This document shows positions 41,040 to 49,012 of a DNA stretch of 56,679 nucleotides, one piece after another. Source of the DNA: Actinomycetes bacterium (GTDB lineage: Bacteria > Actinomycetota > UBA4738 > HRBIN12); contig JANXVR010000072.1 of NCBI GenBank assembly GCA_025351565.1, forward strand, positions 1-56,679, in the 5' to 3' direction. Every line of letters begins with the position of its first letter. Positions within the stretch are counted from its first letter, which is position 1. The translations under genes were made by a program, and so were the position numbers. The notes beneath the pieces were generated by a model. It saw nothing but the letters and a program-made list of their open reading frames with translations. It was not told where the DNA came from and made no database searches.

Positions 41040-41714
41040 TCAGTCCTCCATCATCGAGGCGAACAGGAGGGTCCCAGCGCTGAGGAACACTGCATCGAAC
41101 GCGATCAGGAGCAGCGACCACGAGCGGGCTTGCCCGACTACACCGATGAAGCCCAGGGAGGATGTCTTGATGGCACCCAAGGTCACGGGGACGACGAGGG
41201 GAAAGACGAGAACGGGCAGGAGTGCCTCTCGAGCTCGTGAACGAACAACGAGGGCGGCGAACAAACAGGCCACAGAGACCAGACCAAGGGTCCCAAGGAT
41301 CATGCTGCCCACAAGTACCAGCGGATGGCCCGCAACCGTTAGATCGAACAAGACAACGGCGAGCAGCCCTGCGACGGCTTCGAGCGCCAGCAATGAGATG
41401 ACCAGCGCCACGACTTTCCCGGTATAGATAGCTCCCATGTCTGCGGCCGACATGAGGAGTCCGTCGAGGGCCCCATCTTCGTCCTCCATCTCGAACGACC
41501 GCCTGACCCCGAGCAGTGTCGAGAAGAGGATGGTCACCCAGAGGAGCGCGGGCGCGGCAGGCTGGAGCACGTCCTTTCCCGGTCCGAGCGCCAAGCCGAA
41601 AACGATCAACGTGGCACCCGCGAAGGGCAACAACAGATTGAATGCATGCCGTCCCCGCACCTCGGCCCGCAGATCCTTCGACGCGACGAGCGCAACCGTT
41701 CCGAAGAAGCTCAT
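41040..41714 (-). CDS. ccmB: Heme exporter subunit CcmB
   Basis: A 224-residue permease with six helices. It includes ASKDLRAEVRGRHAFNLLLP, FSTLLGVRRSFEMEDEDGAL-DGLLMSAAD and a PLVVPVTLGAI stretch, matching CcmB. It forms the ABC transporter CcmAB that releases holo-CcmE. It overlaps ccmA by 4 nt. Confidence 0.92.
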   Translation of the reverse strand: MSFFGTVALVASKDLRAEVRGRHAFNLLLPFAGATLIVFGLALGPGKDVLQPAAPALLWVTILFSTLLGVRRSFEMEDEDGALDGLLMSAADMGAIYTGKVVALVISLLALEAVAGLLAVVLFDLTVAGHPLVLVGSMILGTLGLVSVACLFAALVVRSRAREALLPVLVFPLVVPVTLGAIKTSSLGFIGVVGQARSWSLLLIAFDAVFLSAGTLLFASMMED

Positions 41715-42403
41715 CCGACGTTCACCCGTCCCGACACTCGGTCATCGGCCAGGATCCGGCCGCGGGACATGCGGATCTCGCGATCCACTGATGTGGGGCG
41801 TGAAAGATCATGAGACGCAAGGATGACGGTCCGGGCTGCGTGTCGCGTCTCGATTATCAACTCGTCCACCATGTCCTTTCCCTGCTCGTCCAGGCCCGAA
41901 TACGGCTCGTCCAGTAGGAGTAGTTCGGGTGCGCGGGCGATCGCGCAAGCAAGGGCGAGTCGTTGACGCATCCCCTGTGAGAGGTTTCGGGCCTGCTCGT
42001 CCGCGCGCGCCGCCAGTTCCACGCGCTCGAGCGCCGACGCGAGTCCGATGTCAGACCCTCCGGCCAGCCGGGTCCAAAAGTGCAGGTTCTCTTCGACCGT
42101 GAGATCACCGTAAAGGTGGGTCGCATGCCCGACCAGCGCCAGCCTGCGCCGTATCGCCGAGCGCTGATCTTCCAGGTCAAGTCCAAGGATGCTCCCGGAC
42201 CCGTAGGTAGGGGATAGCTCGGTAGCGATGATTCGAAGGAGGGTGCTCTTCCCGGCACCATTCCCCCCGCGAAGGACGACTACCGAGCCGGTCTCGACCT
42301 CAAGGTCGGCCTGCACCACGGCTGCGGTGGCTCCGAAGACGCGAGAGACGTGATCGAGTCGGACAGCTGGCGTTGACCTGCCTTCTTCCCACATCCCACA
42401 CAT
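41711..42403 (-). CDS. ccmA: Heme exporter ATPase CcmA
   Basis: A 230-residue ABC ATPase: Walker A RGGNGAGKSTLLRIIA, signature ARNLSQGMRQRLALACA, Walker B ELLLLDEPYSGLD and switch histidine in ILASHDLSR. First gene of the ccm operon. ATGs at 42403 and 42394 are alternative starts. A dyad at 42418-42447 lies upstream. Confidence 0.92.
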   Translation of the reverse strand: MCGMWEEGRSTPAVRLDHVSRVFGATAAVVQADLEVETGSVVVLRGGNGAGKSTLLRIIATELSPTYGSGSILGLDLEDQRSAIRRRLALVGHATHLYGDLTVEENLHFWTRLAGGSDIGLASALERVELAARADEQARNLSQGMRQRLALACAIARAPELLLLDEPYSGLDEQGKDMVDELIIETRHAARTVILASHDLSRPTSVDREIRMSRGRILADDRVSGRVNVG

Positions 42404-42417
42404 CCGTCGCTAGGTGA

Positions 42418-42447
42418 ACGATGCCGCTGCGGATTACTACGCATCGT
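42418..42447. promoter_or_regulatory. Dyad upstream of ccmA
   Basis: ACGATGC (42418-42424) and GCATCGT (42441-42447) form a 7-bp inverted repeat with a 16-nt spacer, 15 nt upstream of ccmA. It could be an operator or a leader hairpin. No known regulator is assigned. Confidence 0.35.
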
Positions 42448-42550
42448 CGCAGGAGTGGCATGGTACCGCCTGAGACGGTGATCGTGAGTGGAGGAGCGCC
42501 TGACACCGCTTGGCTCAGCGGGTGATCCTGGACAGCGAGCATGAGGGTTG

Positions 42551-43060
42551 CTATCGAACGTCGAGCTCGGTGAACATCCCCGAGGTGTAGTGGCCCGGCT
42601 CGTTGCAGATCAGCTCGTAACGTCCGGACGCCATACGCAGCGTGATCCAGCTCACCGACCCCGGGGTGATCCCAGCACCCGTACCCTCGGCGCAGCTCGC
42701 AGAGGCCTCCCCGAGGCTGCCCGCTTCGCTCACCCGGCCGTCGGGACCGACGGGCCGGGAGCCTGCTCCCCCCGGAGGCAGCGGCAAGACAAGGAACTCG
42801 TGGACCATCACGCCCGTGTTCCGTACGATGAACGACACCTCACCCGGGGCGACCGCAGATGGGCTGGCCACGACGCTCAACATGTGGCCACTCCCCATCA
42901 TCCCTCCCGTATCGGAGACGCTCACGTCGACCGTTTCTCCTGGGAGCGCCGGGGCCGTGCAGGTAAGGTCGCCGCGTGCCCCGCTGAAGGGACCCCACGT
43001 GCCGATCAGACCGGCGAGGCCGACGGCGATAAGGGTGATGCCGATCGTCCGCCGCCTCAC
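42551..43060 (-). CDS. Membrane-anchored cupredoxin
   Basis: About 169 residues: N-terminal helix RRRTIGITLIAVGLAGLIG, then a beta-barrel domain with copper ligands His in MVHEFLVLPL and Cys/His/Met in LICNEPGHYTSGM (C-x4-H-x4-M, identical spacing to the cupredoxin at 29144). A Gly/Ser-rich loop with one extra cysteine is inserted between them. Probably a sulfocyanin- or plastocyanin-like electron carrier or copper binder. GTG at 43060 follows the SHOCT stop by 4 nt; ATG at 43102 would overlap that gene. Confidence 0.8.
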   Translation of the reverse strand: MRRRTIGITLIAVGLAGLIGTWGPFSGARGDLTCTAPALPGETVDVSVSDTGGMMGSGHMLSVVASPSAVAPGEVSFIVRNTGVMVHEFLVLPLPPGGAGSRPVGPDGRVSEAGSLGEASASCAEGTGAGITPGSVSWITLRMASGRYELICNEPGHYTSGMFTELDVR

Positions 43061-43064
43061 GCCG

Positions 43065-43310
43065 TCATCTTCTGTCGGAGAGGATGCGCCGACGCTCTTC
43101 ATGCTCCTGTTGGTCGATCTCGCCGCGCGCGAACCGCTCGTCCAAGATGTCGCGCGCGCTGTTGCGCTCTGGTCGGCGTGCGGTCCCGCCGCCCTCCGAG
43201 GAGGATCGGACGACGAACACGATCCCCACGACGATGAGCGCGAGGAACAGGAGAGAAGCGAGCATCATCCCGAAGCCCCACCAACCGCCATTCCATGATC
43301 CCTGCATCAC
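43065..43310 (-). CDS. SHOCT-domain small membrane protein
   Basis: 81 residues: WNGGWWGFGMMLASLLFLAL is a membrane helix, and the C-terminus RDILDERFARGEIDQQEHEE is the SHOCT (short C-terminal) domain. Such proteins are usually oligomerising or anchoring modules. It is sandwiched between the His/Met-rich gene and the cupredoxin gene, with a TGATG overlap upstream. Confidence 0.82.
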   Translation of the reverse strand: MMQGSWNGGWWGFGMMLASLLFLALIVVGIVFVVRSSSEGGGTARRPERNSARDILDERFARGEIDQQEHEERRRILSDRR

Positions 43311-43546
43311 GGCGCCGCACCTCCAGGACCAACTCTAGGAGATACCAAGTTCGATCGAGGGGGCCTTGTGCCCCGGTATCGGCGGGACGTTCCCCTTCCA
43401 TATGCATCGGCCTGCAATCGCCACATATTGCGACTTGTGGTTTCTTGCTTGAGGTGGGTGTGCTCCATCTGGCTCATGTCGTGCCCGGCGCGCTCGGTGG
43501 TATCCGGAATTCCTTCAGGGCGGGGATCCCGTTCGTGGTGCTGCAT
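43307..43546 (-). CDS. His/Met-rich small protein, probable metal binder
   Basis: 79 residues. The first half, MQHHERDPRPEGIPDTTERA and HDMSQMEHTHLKQET, is rich in histidine and methionine and resembles the N-terminal metal-binding tail of copper P-type ATPases; the rest is basic with no helix. ATG at 43546 follows GGAGGGAACC, a strong ribosome-binding site, and the stop overlaps the SHOCT start. It may be a small metal-binding protein or the remnant of a copper pump gene. Confidence 0.55.
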   Translation of the reverse strand: MQHHERDPRPEGIPDTTERAGHDMSQMEHTHLKQETTSRNMWRLQADAYGRGTSRRYRGTRPPRSNLVSPRVGPGGAAP

Positions 43547-43865
43547 GGTTCCCTCCGTGTAATCCTCGGCACCCCTCAAGGGTATGTCCCAAGGTGCCGT
43601 GGCCGGGCGGTCCGTGTGACCCGGAATCGCGAAGAACCCGGCCAGTCAAAAACGGTGACCTCGTGGCGGTCCTCGCCCGATATGTCTACTATGCCCCGTC
43701 GTATTCAGCAACTGTTTCACCGGATCCTGTTGGGGGTATGCCGATGCGAGCCGAAGGCGGCGACCGTGGCGACCGTCAAGAAACGCTCACCGGCTGCACA
43801 CAAGCGACGAAGGTTCTTCGGCAGGATCTGTTAGCTGGGTTCCCGATGGCAGCCTTGTTGCCCTG
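43547..43865. other. Intergenic, 320 nt
   Basis: No gene seen. CGGCACC and GGTGCCG at about 43570-43602 form a 7-bp stem with a long loop in the leader of the His/Met-rich gene, and GTCTACTAT-N5-GTCGTATT near 43684 loosely resembles the BlaI half-sites elsewhere. Confidence 0.4.
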
Positions 43866-44366
43866 TCACGTCGATGGCAAGGGTACGGGTGAAGGTGACC
43901 CCGCGGGTGGCGGACAGCTCGGGAATCGGAACCTGCCGATCGCGGCACGATGGTGTCCCACTAGGTGCACATCGATCCGCAGACGAACGCGAAGACCGCT
44001 GAGGTCGAGCCCGGGGTTGCCCGGAGCGCCGTCGCCCATCGGAACGCGGAACCTGCTCACGTCGTGGGGTCGGATCGTGGCAAGCTGGGGGATGGGAAGC
44101 ATGTACGCCACGGGTCCCTGTTCGAGCCCCGTCTCGCGGACGATCGTGAGCGTGAGGACCACCTCGTCCTCGATCTTGATCGTCTCATCGCCGACGTTCC
44201 GAACCCGGAACGTGATGTTCCCGCCGCCGTTGCGTAGACAGCCGAGCTTCGCCTTCGTTCTCACCACTTCGGCGCTCGGTGCCGCCCGCGCGGGTGTCGC
44301 GCCGACGAGCGAGACCAGGAGCAGGGATCCCGCAAGGCGCCGGACGGTGGTCGCGCATGAACGCAT
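43866..44366 (-). CDS. Secreted protein, unknown function
   Basis: 166 residues. Signal peptide ending TPARAAPSA, then a beta-rich domain (GGNITFRVRNVGDETIKIED, VVLTLTIVRETGLEQGPVAY) with an Ig-like or CARDB-like look, and a Pro/Ser-rich tail. Two mature cysteines may pair. ATG at 44366 follows GAGGAGGAACC, a very strong site. It is upstream of, and on the same strand as, the His/Met-SHOCT-cupredoxin set but is separated by 320 nt. Confidence 0.68.
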   Translation of the reverse strand: MRSCATTVRRLAGSLLLVSLVGATPARAAPSAEVVRTKAKLGCLRNGGGNITFRVRNVGDETIKIEDEVVLTLTIVRETGLEQGPVAYMLPIPQLATIRPHDVSRFRVPMGDGAPGNPGLDLSGLRVRLRIDVHLVGHHRAAIGRFRFPSCPPPAGSPSPVPLPST

Positions 44367-44501
44367 AAAGGTTCCTCCTCATTCGATGTCGTCCTGCGAC
44401 GCGCCCGGCCGGGCACCCGGTTCCCGAGATCAGGGGGCGACAGGAGCTTAGGTTGCGGAGTAGCTCGTCGTCCTGCCGGTCCGGGTGGGAGAGCTGGTGC
44501 T

Positions 44502-44729
44502 TTGGGTGGGCTCCGAGCGATCGCAGGAGTGGCCGATGGGTCCTTGCCGGAGCTCGTGTGGCTGGTGCTCAGGGCATTCGTAGCCGAAGGTGACCACGGT
44601 GAGCGGCCCGAACCCCGGGGGACGCAAGACGTGCTAGCTGAGCGGTTTGGCAATGGTGAGGTCGACGCCGAGGACTACTGGAGTCGACTGCACGCGCTTG
44701 AGGGAACGGGCGGCCGCAAGGCGGGCTAA
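44502..44729 (+). pseudogene. SHOCT-domain protein remnant
   Basis: The C-terminal part reads TQDVLAERFGNGEVDAEDYW-SRLHALEG, a SHOCT domain, but the expected N-terminal membrane helix is degraded to LPELVWLVLRAFVAE and there is no good start. It ends at 44729, overlapping the convergent NlpC/P60 remnant. Confidence 0.5.
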
Positions 44730-45141
44730 CCTGACATCCGACCGCCGTAGGCGAAGAACCCGAAGCTGTCGATGTTTCGGTAGTTGACCTCACCGCCGGC
44801 TCCTGGGTGGATAGTGTCGATCATCGTCCCGCCGCCGATGTCCCGCCGCCGATATAGAGACCCACGTGACTCACTGGGGTGTAGAAGAACACCAGGTCGC
44901 CTGGGACCAGGTCGGCCCGAGACACGTGAGGGAGCATGGCGGCCATCATCGCGCTGGACCCCGAACAGTCGAAACCGCTCGGATCCGCTCCGCCCCAGAC
45001 GTACTGCGTTCCAAGCATGCTTTTAGCGGTCACGATGGCGATCGCCGCCGCGCTGCCATTCGGGCTGGAGGCAGGGTGATGCCGCCGCCGTCCGTCGCGC
45101 CTCCTGTACTGTCGCCCCCCGCCCTCAAGGCCGGGTGACAC
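44726..45141 (-). pseudogene. NlpC/P60 peptidase domain, frameshifted
   Basis: Minus strand reads AKSMLGTQYVWGGADPSGFD-CSGS with the catalytic cysteine, then SRADLVPGDLVFFYTPVSHV-GLYIGGG with the catalytic histidine. At about 44840 a 13-14-nt direct duplication (GGCGGCGGGACAT / GGCGGCGGGACGAT) shifts the frame; the true end TMIDTIHPGAGGEVNYRNID continues in another frame to a stop at 44726. About 12 residues between the cysteine and histidine regions are also missing. No signal peptide or cell-wall targeting domain remains. Confidence 0.65.
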
Positions 45142-45177
45142 CCCGACTGCTGCGCCGGGGGTGCGGGCGAAACCGGT

Positions 45178-45405
45178 TCAGACATCGGTAGAGCGCGGGC
45201 GCCGCTGACCGCGACCCACGGCGATCATGATCCTCGCCGGTATCGTCCAGGCGACCACGAGCCCGATGGACGAGAGGGCGAGAACGATCACAGTCACCAC
45301 GGAAGGGTCTCGGAAGGCCGAATCGGCGGCGCCGATGGTGCCGCCCAACAGGAAGACGGATGCCACCACCGACGCCCAGAACACGATCGCCGTTTTGGCC
45401 TGCAT
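45178..45405 (-). CDS. Two-helix membrane protein after cytochrome b
   Basis: 75 residues: helices TAIVFWASVVASVFLLGGTI and VVTVIVLALSSIGLVVAWTI, then a short basic tail. ATG at 45405 follows ATCGGAGGCTGAG and begins 2 nt after the cytochrome b stop, so it is likely cotranscribed and possibly a small subunit. Family not recognised. Confidence 0.65.
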   Translation of the reverse strand: MQAKTAIVFWASVVASVFLLGGTIGAADSAFRDPSVVTVIVLALSSIGLVVAWTIPARIMIAVGRGQRRPRSTDV

Positions 45406-45406
45406 C

Positions 45407-46480
45407 TCAGCCTCCGATGTGGCTCGCCACGGGTTGGATGGCCGCGTAGATGATCAACGCGATGACGCCAAGGACGACGATCGCGGCGGGGATCACGATC
45501 AAGAGTCTGTGTCGAGGGGCTCGTTCCTCGCGTCGGTCCACGAACGGCACGATCAACAACGCGCTGAACATCGCGACCGTTGCCCAGAGGATCCCGGAGA
45601 TCCCCACCCAGTTCTCGACCGGATAGATCCACAGGAGCGGCCAGGGCGGCTTCGTGACTTCGATGCCTGCGACGGGAGCCGGTCCGTGCCCCGGTGGTAC
45701 CAGGAGCGCGAGCAGCGTGATCAGGCCGATGAGGACTAGCGAGAACGCGAGGAGGTGGGACAGATGGCGGGAGAAGCTCGCGCTCGGCTCCGGGAGCGGC
45801 CCCTTACGGAACGGCGAGGGGGCCATGCCGTGGCGTTTCACCAGCAGTAGATGCACCAGAACCATGAAGGCGAAGAAGGACGGGAGGATGGTTACGTGCA
45901 CGGAGTACAAGCGATGCAACAAGGGGATGCCGCCGAAGTTCGGAGAGAGCCAGAATCCGAAGCGTCCCATCAGCTTCCCGATCTCGACGTTGTGCTGCAG
46001 CGCCTCGAAGGATTCCTGATCCCATTTCATCACCGTCCCGGTGAAGAAGAAGATCGCCGTGGCACCCGCAAGGACGACACCGATCAGCCAGTTTCCCTCG
46101 CGGGGGCGCTTGTACGAACCCGAGACGAAGACTCGCAGCAAGTGAAGGCCGACCAACACCACCATCGCCATAGCGCCCCAGTAGTGGAAGGCACGGATGA
46201 ACCCGCCGAGCGTCACGCTCGTGATGATCTGGTGCACGCTCTCGTGCGCGACGATGGGATCCGCTTGGTAGTACTGGGTGAGGAAGATTCCCGTCCCAAG
46301 CAGGAGAGCGAAAGAGACCAAGGATAGCCCTCCCAAGCTGTAGGCGAGCCTATTCGCATGTTCGGGTATCGGGTATTGCAGCGAGCTGAGTCCGAGTCGC
46401 TCATCCAGTGCGCTCCACAAGCGTGAAGGCTGTTTGGACGGGATCGGGTCCTGTGTCTGTTCGGGCGACACCACGCTCAT
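45407..46480 (-). CDS. Cytochrome b (bc1/b6f type), orphan
   Basis: 357 residues, about 8 helices, combining a b6-like N-terminal half with a shortened C-terminal half. Heme-ligand pairs are complete: FHYWGAMAMVVLVGLHLLRV in helix B and SVHVTILPSFFAFMVLVHLL in helix D. PPWPLLWIYPVENW corresponds to the subunit IV-like quinol region (normally PEWY/PDWY-like; here degenerate). No Rieske protein or c-type cytochrome gene is adjacent; instead a unique secreted protein lies upstream (ATGA overlap) and a small membrane protein downstream. Probably a quinone-linked oxidoreductase with atypical partners. Confidence 0.87.
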   Translation of the reverse strand: MSVVSPEQTQDPIPSKQPSRLWSALDERLGLSSLQYPIPEHANRLAYSLGGLSLVSFALLLGTGIFLTQYYQADPIVAHESVHQIITSVTLGGFIRAFHYWGAMAMVVLVGLHLLRVFVSGSYKRPREGNWLIGVVLAGATAIFFFTGTVMKWDQESFEALQHNVEIGKLMGRFGFWLSPNFGGIPLLHRLYSVHVTILPSFFAFMVLVHLLLVKRHGMAPSPFRKGPLPEPSASFSRHLSHLLAFSLVLIGLITLLALLVPPGHGPAPVAGIEVTKPPWPLLWIYPVENWVGISGILWATVAMFSALLIVPFVDRREERAPRHRLLIVIPAAIVVLGVIALIIYAAIQPVASHIGG

Positions 46481-46968
46481 CTCGTCCTCCTAACCAGAAC
46501 GACGCCCAGCGCGATCGCGAGTACAGCCCCGATGCCGAGGATCACCGTGGCGGCCGGGCTCGGTCGGCCCACCGATCCCTCCGTCGCCAGCTGATCGGTG
46601 AGCGGAACGCTACTCGGGCGGGTGATGTCCTCCGTTTGTATCGCGAGCGCCTCGGCGGGGGTGAGGCCGGTTGCTTGCTCGAGGAGGGCGAGTGTATCGG
46701 CACTCCTCCCGGCCTGGAAGCTTTTCTGGGCCTGTGCCACCAAGACGAGATCAACGCCCGACGTATCGGAGGAATCGAGGCCATCGTTGATCTTGTCCGC
46801 GATCATCTCGGTCATACCCGGCTGAACTTGGAGGAGGGACATGGCGGTCGCCAGCGACTCCTTGGCCGGGACGTTTGCTTCGCCCGCGTGTGCCCACGCG
46901 GGGCCCACCATGACCATCAGCCACGCCGCCGCCGCGATGAGAGCGAGCATCGCGTTCCTGGCCTTCAT
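46477..46968 (-). CDS. Exported membrane-anchored protein preceding cytochrome b
   Basis: 163 residues. Signal peptide KARNAMLALIAAAAWLMVMV ending PAWAHA, a helical extracytoplasmic domain (SLATAMSLLQVQPGMTEMIA, VDLVLVAQAQKSFQAGRSAD) and a C-terminal helix (AATVILGIGAVLAIALGVVL) with basic RRTR. No cysteine pair and no CxxCH. ATG at 46968 follows GGAGGCGGAGCC. The 4-nt overlap with cytochrome b implies a shared complex. Family not recognised. Confidence 0.7.
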   Translation of the reverse strand: MKARNAMLALIAAAAWLMVMVGPAWAHAGEANVPAKESLATAMSLLQVQPGMTEMIADKINDGLDSSDTSGVDLVLVAQAQKSFQAGRSADTLALLEQATGLTPAEALAIQTEDITRPSSVPLTDQLATEGSVGRPSPAATVILGIGAVLAIALGVVLVRRTR

Positions 46969-47102
46969 TGGCTCCGCCTCCATTCACGATGAAGAGGTTT
47001 TGGGTGAACCATACAGCGGTCCAGGGTGCAGCCGGGGGGCCGAACGGTCCGATACGCAGGTGCCGATCGCCCCGATCGCCGCGGGCTCCCTTCGAGGGTC
47101 GG

Positions 47103-47702
47103 TCAGTTGAGGTGGTCGGCGATCATCTTGGCAAGCTCGACGCTCGGCACGTACATCGAAGGGAAGTTCTGCTCCCAAGCGATCTGGCCCTTTGCATCGA
47201 CGAGGACGAAGCTGTGTCCGGGCAGCCCGGCATGCATCCCGGTTCCGAGCACCCCGTATGCTTCCGAGACGGTCTTGGTGGTGTCGAGTGCGATCGGCGT
47301 CGTGAGGCCGAAGTCGGCCGCCGAGGGAGCGATGTCGGAAGCCTGGTTCACCATGATCGGCACGACGTGCACCCCGAGCTGCTTGAAGGAGGACGACGAC
47401 GCCTCCATGTCGGCGAGTTGCGCGAAGCAGGAGTCACAGCCCACGCCTTCGCTGAAGTAGAGCAATACCGGGTGCCCACGCATGGCCTCGAGCGAGACCG
47501 ATCCGCCGGCGGAGGTTGGAAGCGTGAACACGGGAGCGGAACCCGTCGTGGGGTTCCCGCGTTCTTGGGTCGCGAATGCGAGGGTCAGCAACCCGGCGAC
47601 GAGACCGATCGTGAGGGGCACGCCGATGAGCCACCGTCGGCGATCACCGTGCCGAGGTCTTTGCCGCGTCTGGGTGGCACGCGTTCTCGTGCGGGCCGTC
47701 AT
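47103..47702 (-). CDS. Peroxiredoxin/TlpA-like redox protein
   Basis: 199 residues. A helix at about 25-45 anchors an extracytoplasmic thioredoxin-like domain: APVFTLPTSAGGSVSLEAMR, LYFSEGVGCDSCFAQLADME (CDSC active site) and GLPGHSFVLVDAKGQIAWEQ. ATG at 47702 lies inside the end of the upstream CcdA-like gene (59-nt overlap, other frame) and follows AAGGGGAATCAG. It likely receives electrons from that CcdA-like protein. Confidence 0.82.
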   Translation of the reverse strand: MTARTRTRATQTRQRPRHGDRRRWLIGVPLTIGLVAGLLTLAFATQERGNPTTGSAPVFTLPTSAGGSVSLEAMRGHPVLLYFSEGVGCDSCFAQLADMEASSSSFKQLGVHVVPIMVNQASDIAPSAADFGLTTPIALDTTKTVSEAYGVLGTGMHAGLPGHSFVLVDAKGQIAWEQNFPSMYVPSVELAKMIADHLN

Positions 47703-48600
47703 CTGATTCCCCTTTCTTGGGTTGCTCGGGTTCCTGGGACTTGGCGCGTCGGGTGCCGCGGAGACCGATCCAGCCGATCCAGCCGGCGAGCAGAAGCAGG
47801 CCAACACCGAGGATGGGTTCTGGGATAGGTCGCAAAGATCGGAGCACACCCTCGCTCGCGTTGGTCATCCAACGACCGATCGCGGCCTGCGCGCTCGTGG
47901 ACCACATCGGGTTCCCTGTGAGCGCCAGGGCGATCACGAGGATCCCCATCAGCGAGAAGACCGCGGCGACGACGAGGTTAGTCGTCGATGTGTGGACCGC
48001 GCGCGACCCATGTCCGATCGTCACGTCGCGACCGACGAGGAACCGACGCTCTCCCAAGTGGAACCGGTCCCAGGCGAGCGCGATCACGAAGAGCGGGAAG
48101 ACCATCCCAAAGACGTAGGCAGAACCGAGAACCACGGACCCAAGCACCGATCCTGAGAGTGCCGATAGCGTGACGATCCCGGCGAGCACCGGAGCGCAAC
48201 ATGAGGAGGCGATGCCGGAGAAGACCCCGAGCGCGAACACACCTGAGGCGTTCGTCCTTTCGAGGGAGGGGGCTCGTAGGCGAGCGGGCATGCTCCAGGT
48301 CCTCCCGGTGAACGCCAGGAACGCGAGGGCCAGCATCATGACGCCTCCGGTGAGGTAAAGCGCGGTGTGGAAGCGAGACACGAAGCTCGCGATCAACGCG
48401 AATCCCAACGTCAGTGGCAGGATCACGAGCGCCAGCCCTGCCCCGAACGCGAGCGTCAGGGGGAACAGCGCCCATCGTCTTCCTTGGACCGCCGAGGCAA
48501 GATAGGCGGGAAGCAAGAAGACGATGCAGCAAGGGCTGAACAGCGCGATGGCGCCGGCCAGGAACGCAGCGAGGGCTCCCCCGCCCAGTAGGAGGTTCAC
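47644..48600 (-). CDS. CcdA/DsbD-like electron-transfer membrane protein
   Basis: 318 residues with about 8 helices. Paired cysteines occur in GAIALFSPCCIVFLLPAYLA and FSGIASSCCAPVLAGIVTL, both CC pairs rather than the single cysteines of classic CcdA. Distinct from the ccdA at 35021. GTG at 48600 overlaps the glutaredoxin stop (GTGA). The operon glutaredoxin - CcdA-like - peroxiredoxin-like would move electrons from cytosolic thiols to the outside. Confidence 0.82.
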   Translation of the reverse strand: MNLLLGGGALAAFLAGAIALFSPCCIVFLLPAYLASAVQGRRWALFPLTLAFGAGLALVILPLTLGFALIASFVSRFHTALYLTGGVMMLALAFLAFTGRTWSMPARLRAPSLERTNASGVFALGVFSGIASSCCAPVLAGIVTLSALSGSVLGSVVLGSAYVFGMVFPLFVIALAWDRFHLGERRFLVGRDVTIGHGSRAVHTSTTNLVVAAVFSLMGILVIALALTGNPMWSTSAQAAIGRWMTNASEGVLRSLRPIPEPILGVGLLLLAGWIGWIGLRGTRRAKSQEPEQPKKGESDDGPHENACHPDAAKTSAR

Positions 48601-48875
48601 GACGCTGCCTCGTCACGTAGCGCGTTTAGGTAGCGGTCGAGTTTGCGACGGGGGAGGCGACCGGCGCTGAATGCTTCTCCGTCCACGAGCACGAGCGGCT
48701 GGAGTGCCGGTCGATGACGTGCAACGAGCGCGAGCCCCTCCGGCGAACGGGCGTCCACGAGTTTTACGGTCAGCCGGTGGCGAGAGCCAAGATCCTCTAG
48801 GGCGGCGCGCGCTTCGGCGCAGAGGTGGCATCCGGGGCTGTGGACGAGCGTGATCTCCGTGGTCGATTCCGGCAT
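48597..48875 (-). CDS. Glutaredoxin-like protein
   Basis: 92 residues. EITLVHSPGCHLCAEARAAL contains the active-site CHLC; ALQPLVLVDGEAFSAGRLPR is the cis-proline strand region. ATG at 48875 is only 9 nt after the -10-like hexamer of the repeat promoter at 48885-48917, so the transcript is probably leaderless or nearly so. Confidence 0.85.
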   Translation of the reverse strand: MPESTTEITLVHSPGCHLCAEARAALEDLGSRHRLTVKLVDARSPEGLALVARHRPALQPLVLVDGEAFSAGRLPRRKLDRYLNALRDEAAS

Positions 48876-48884
48876 CGTGCCCGC

Positions 48885-48917
48885 ACCATCGGCGACCCGT
48901 GTGAAGAAGATGTGAAG
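48885..48917 (-). promoter_or_regulatory. Tandem-hexamer promoter, site 1 (glutaredoxin operon)
   Basis: In gene orientation: CTTCAC, 5 nt, CTTCAC (11-bp period; plus-strand GTGAAG at 48901 and 48912), then 10 nt, then GATGGT as -10-like element. Shared with sites at 49462, 51879, 52180 and 54964. Confidence 0.7.
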
Positions 48918-48966
48918 AGGGCGTGGGCGCCTCGTGCGCCCTGGGTCTGCTCGTGCGGCGAGGTAA

Positions 48967-48998
48967 GGGAACGGCCGCCCGAAGAGGCGGCCGTTCCC
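48967..48998 (-). terminator. Hairpin terminator after the Met-rich protein gene
   Basis: GGGAACGGCCGCC and GGCGGCCGTTCCC form a perfect 13-bp stem with a 6-nt CGAAGA loop, 15 nt after the Met-rich gene stop. It separates that gene from the glutaredoxin promoter. No long U-tract. Confidence 0.75.
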
Positions 48999-49012
48999 GC
49001 GTGAGCCCAAGA

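Noticed and set aside
43594-44451. Plus-strand 285-codon frame
   Set aside because: Antisense to the secreted protein gene 43866-44366, which has a signal peptide and strong ribosome-binding site.
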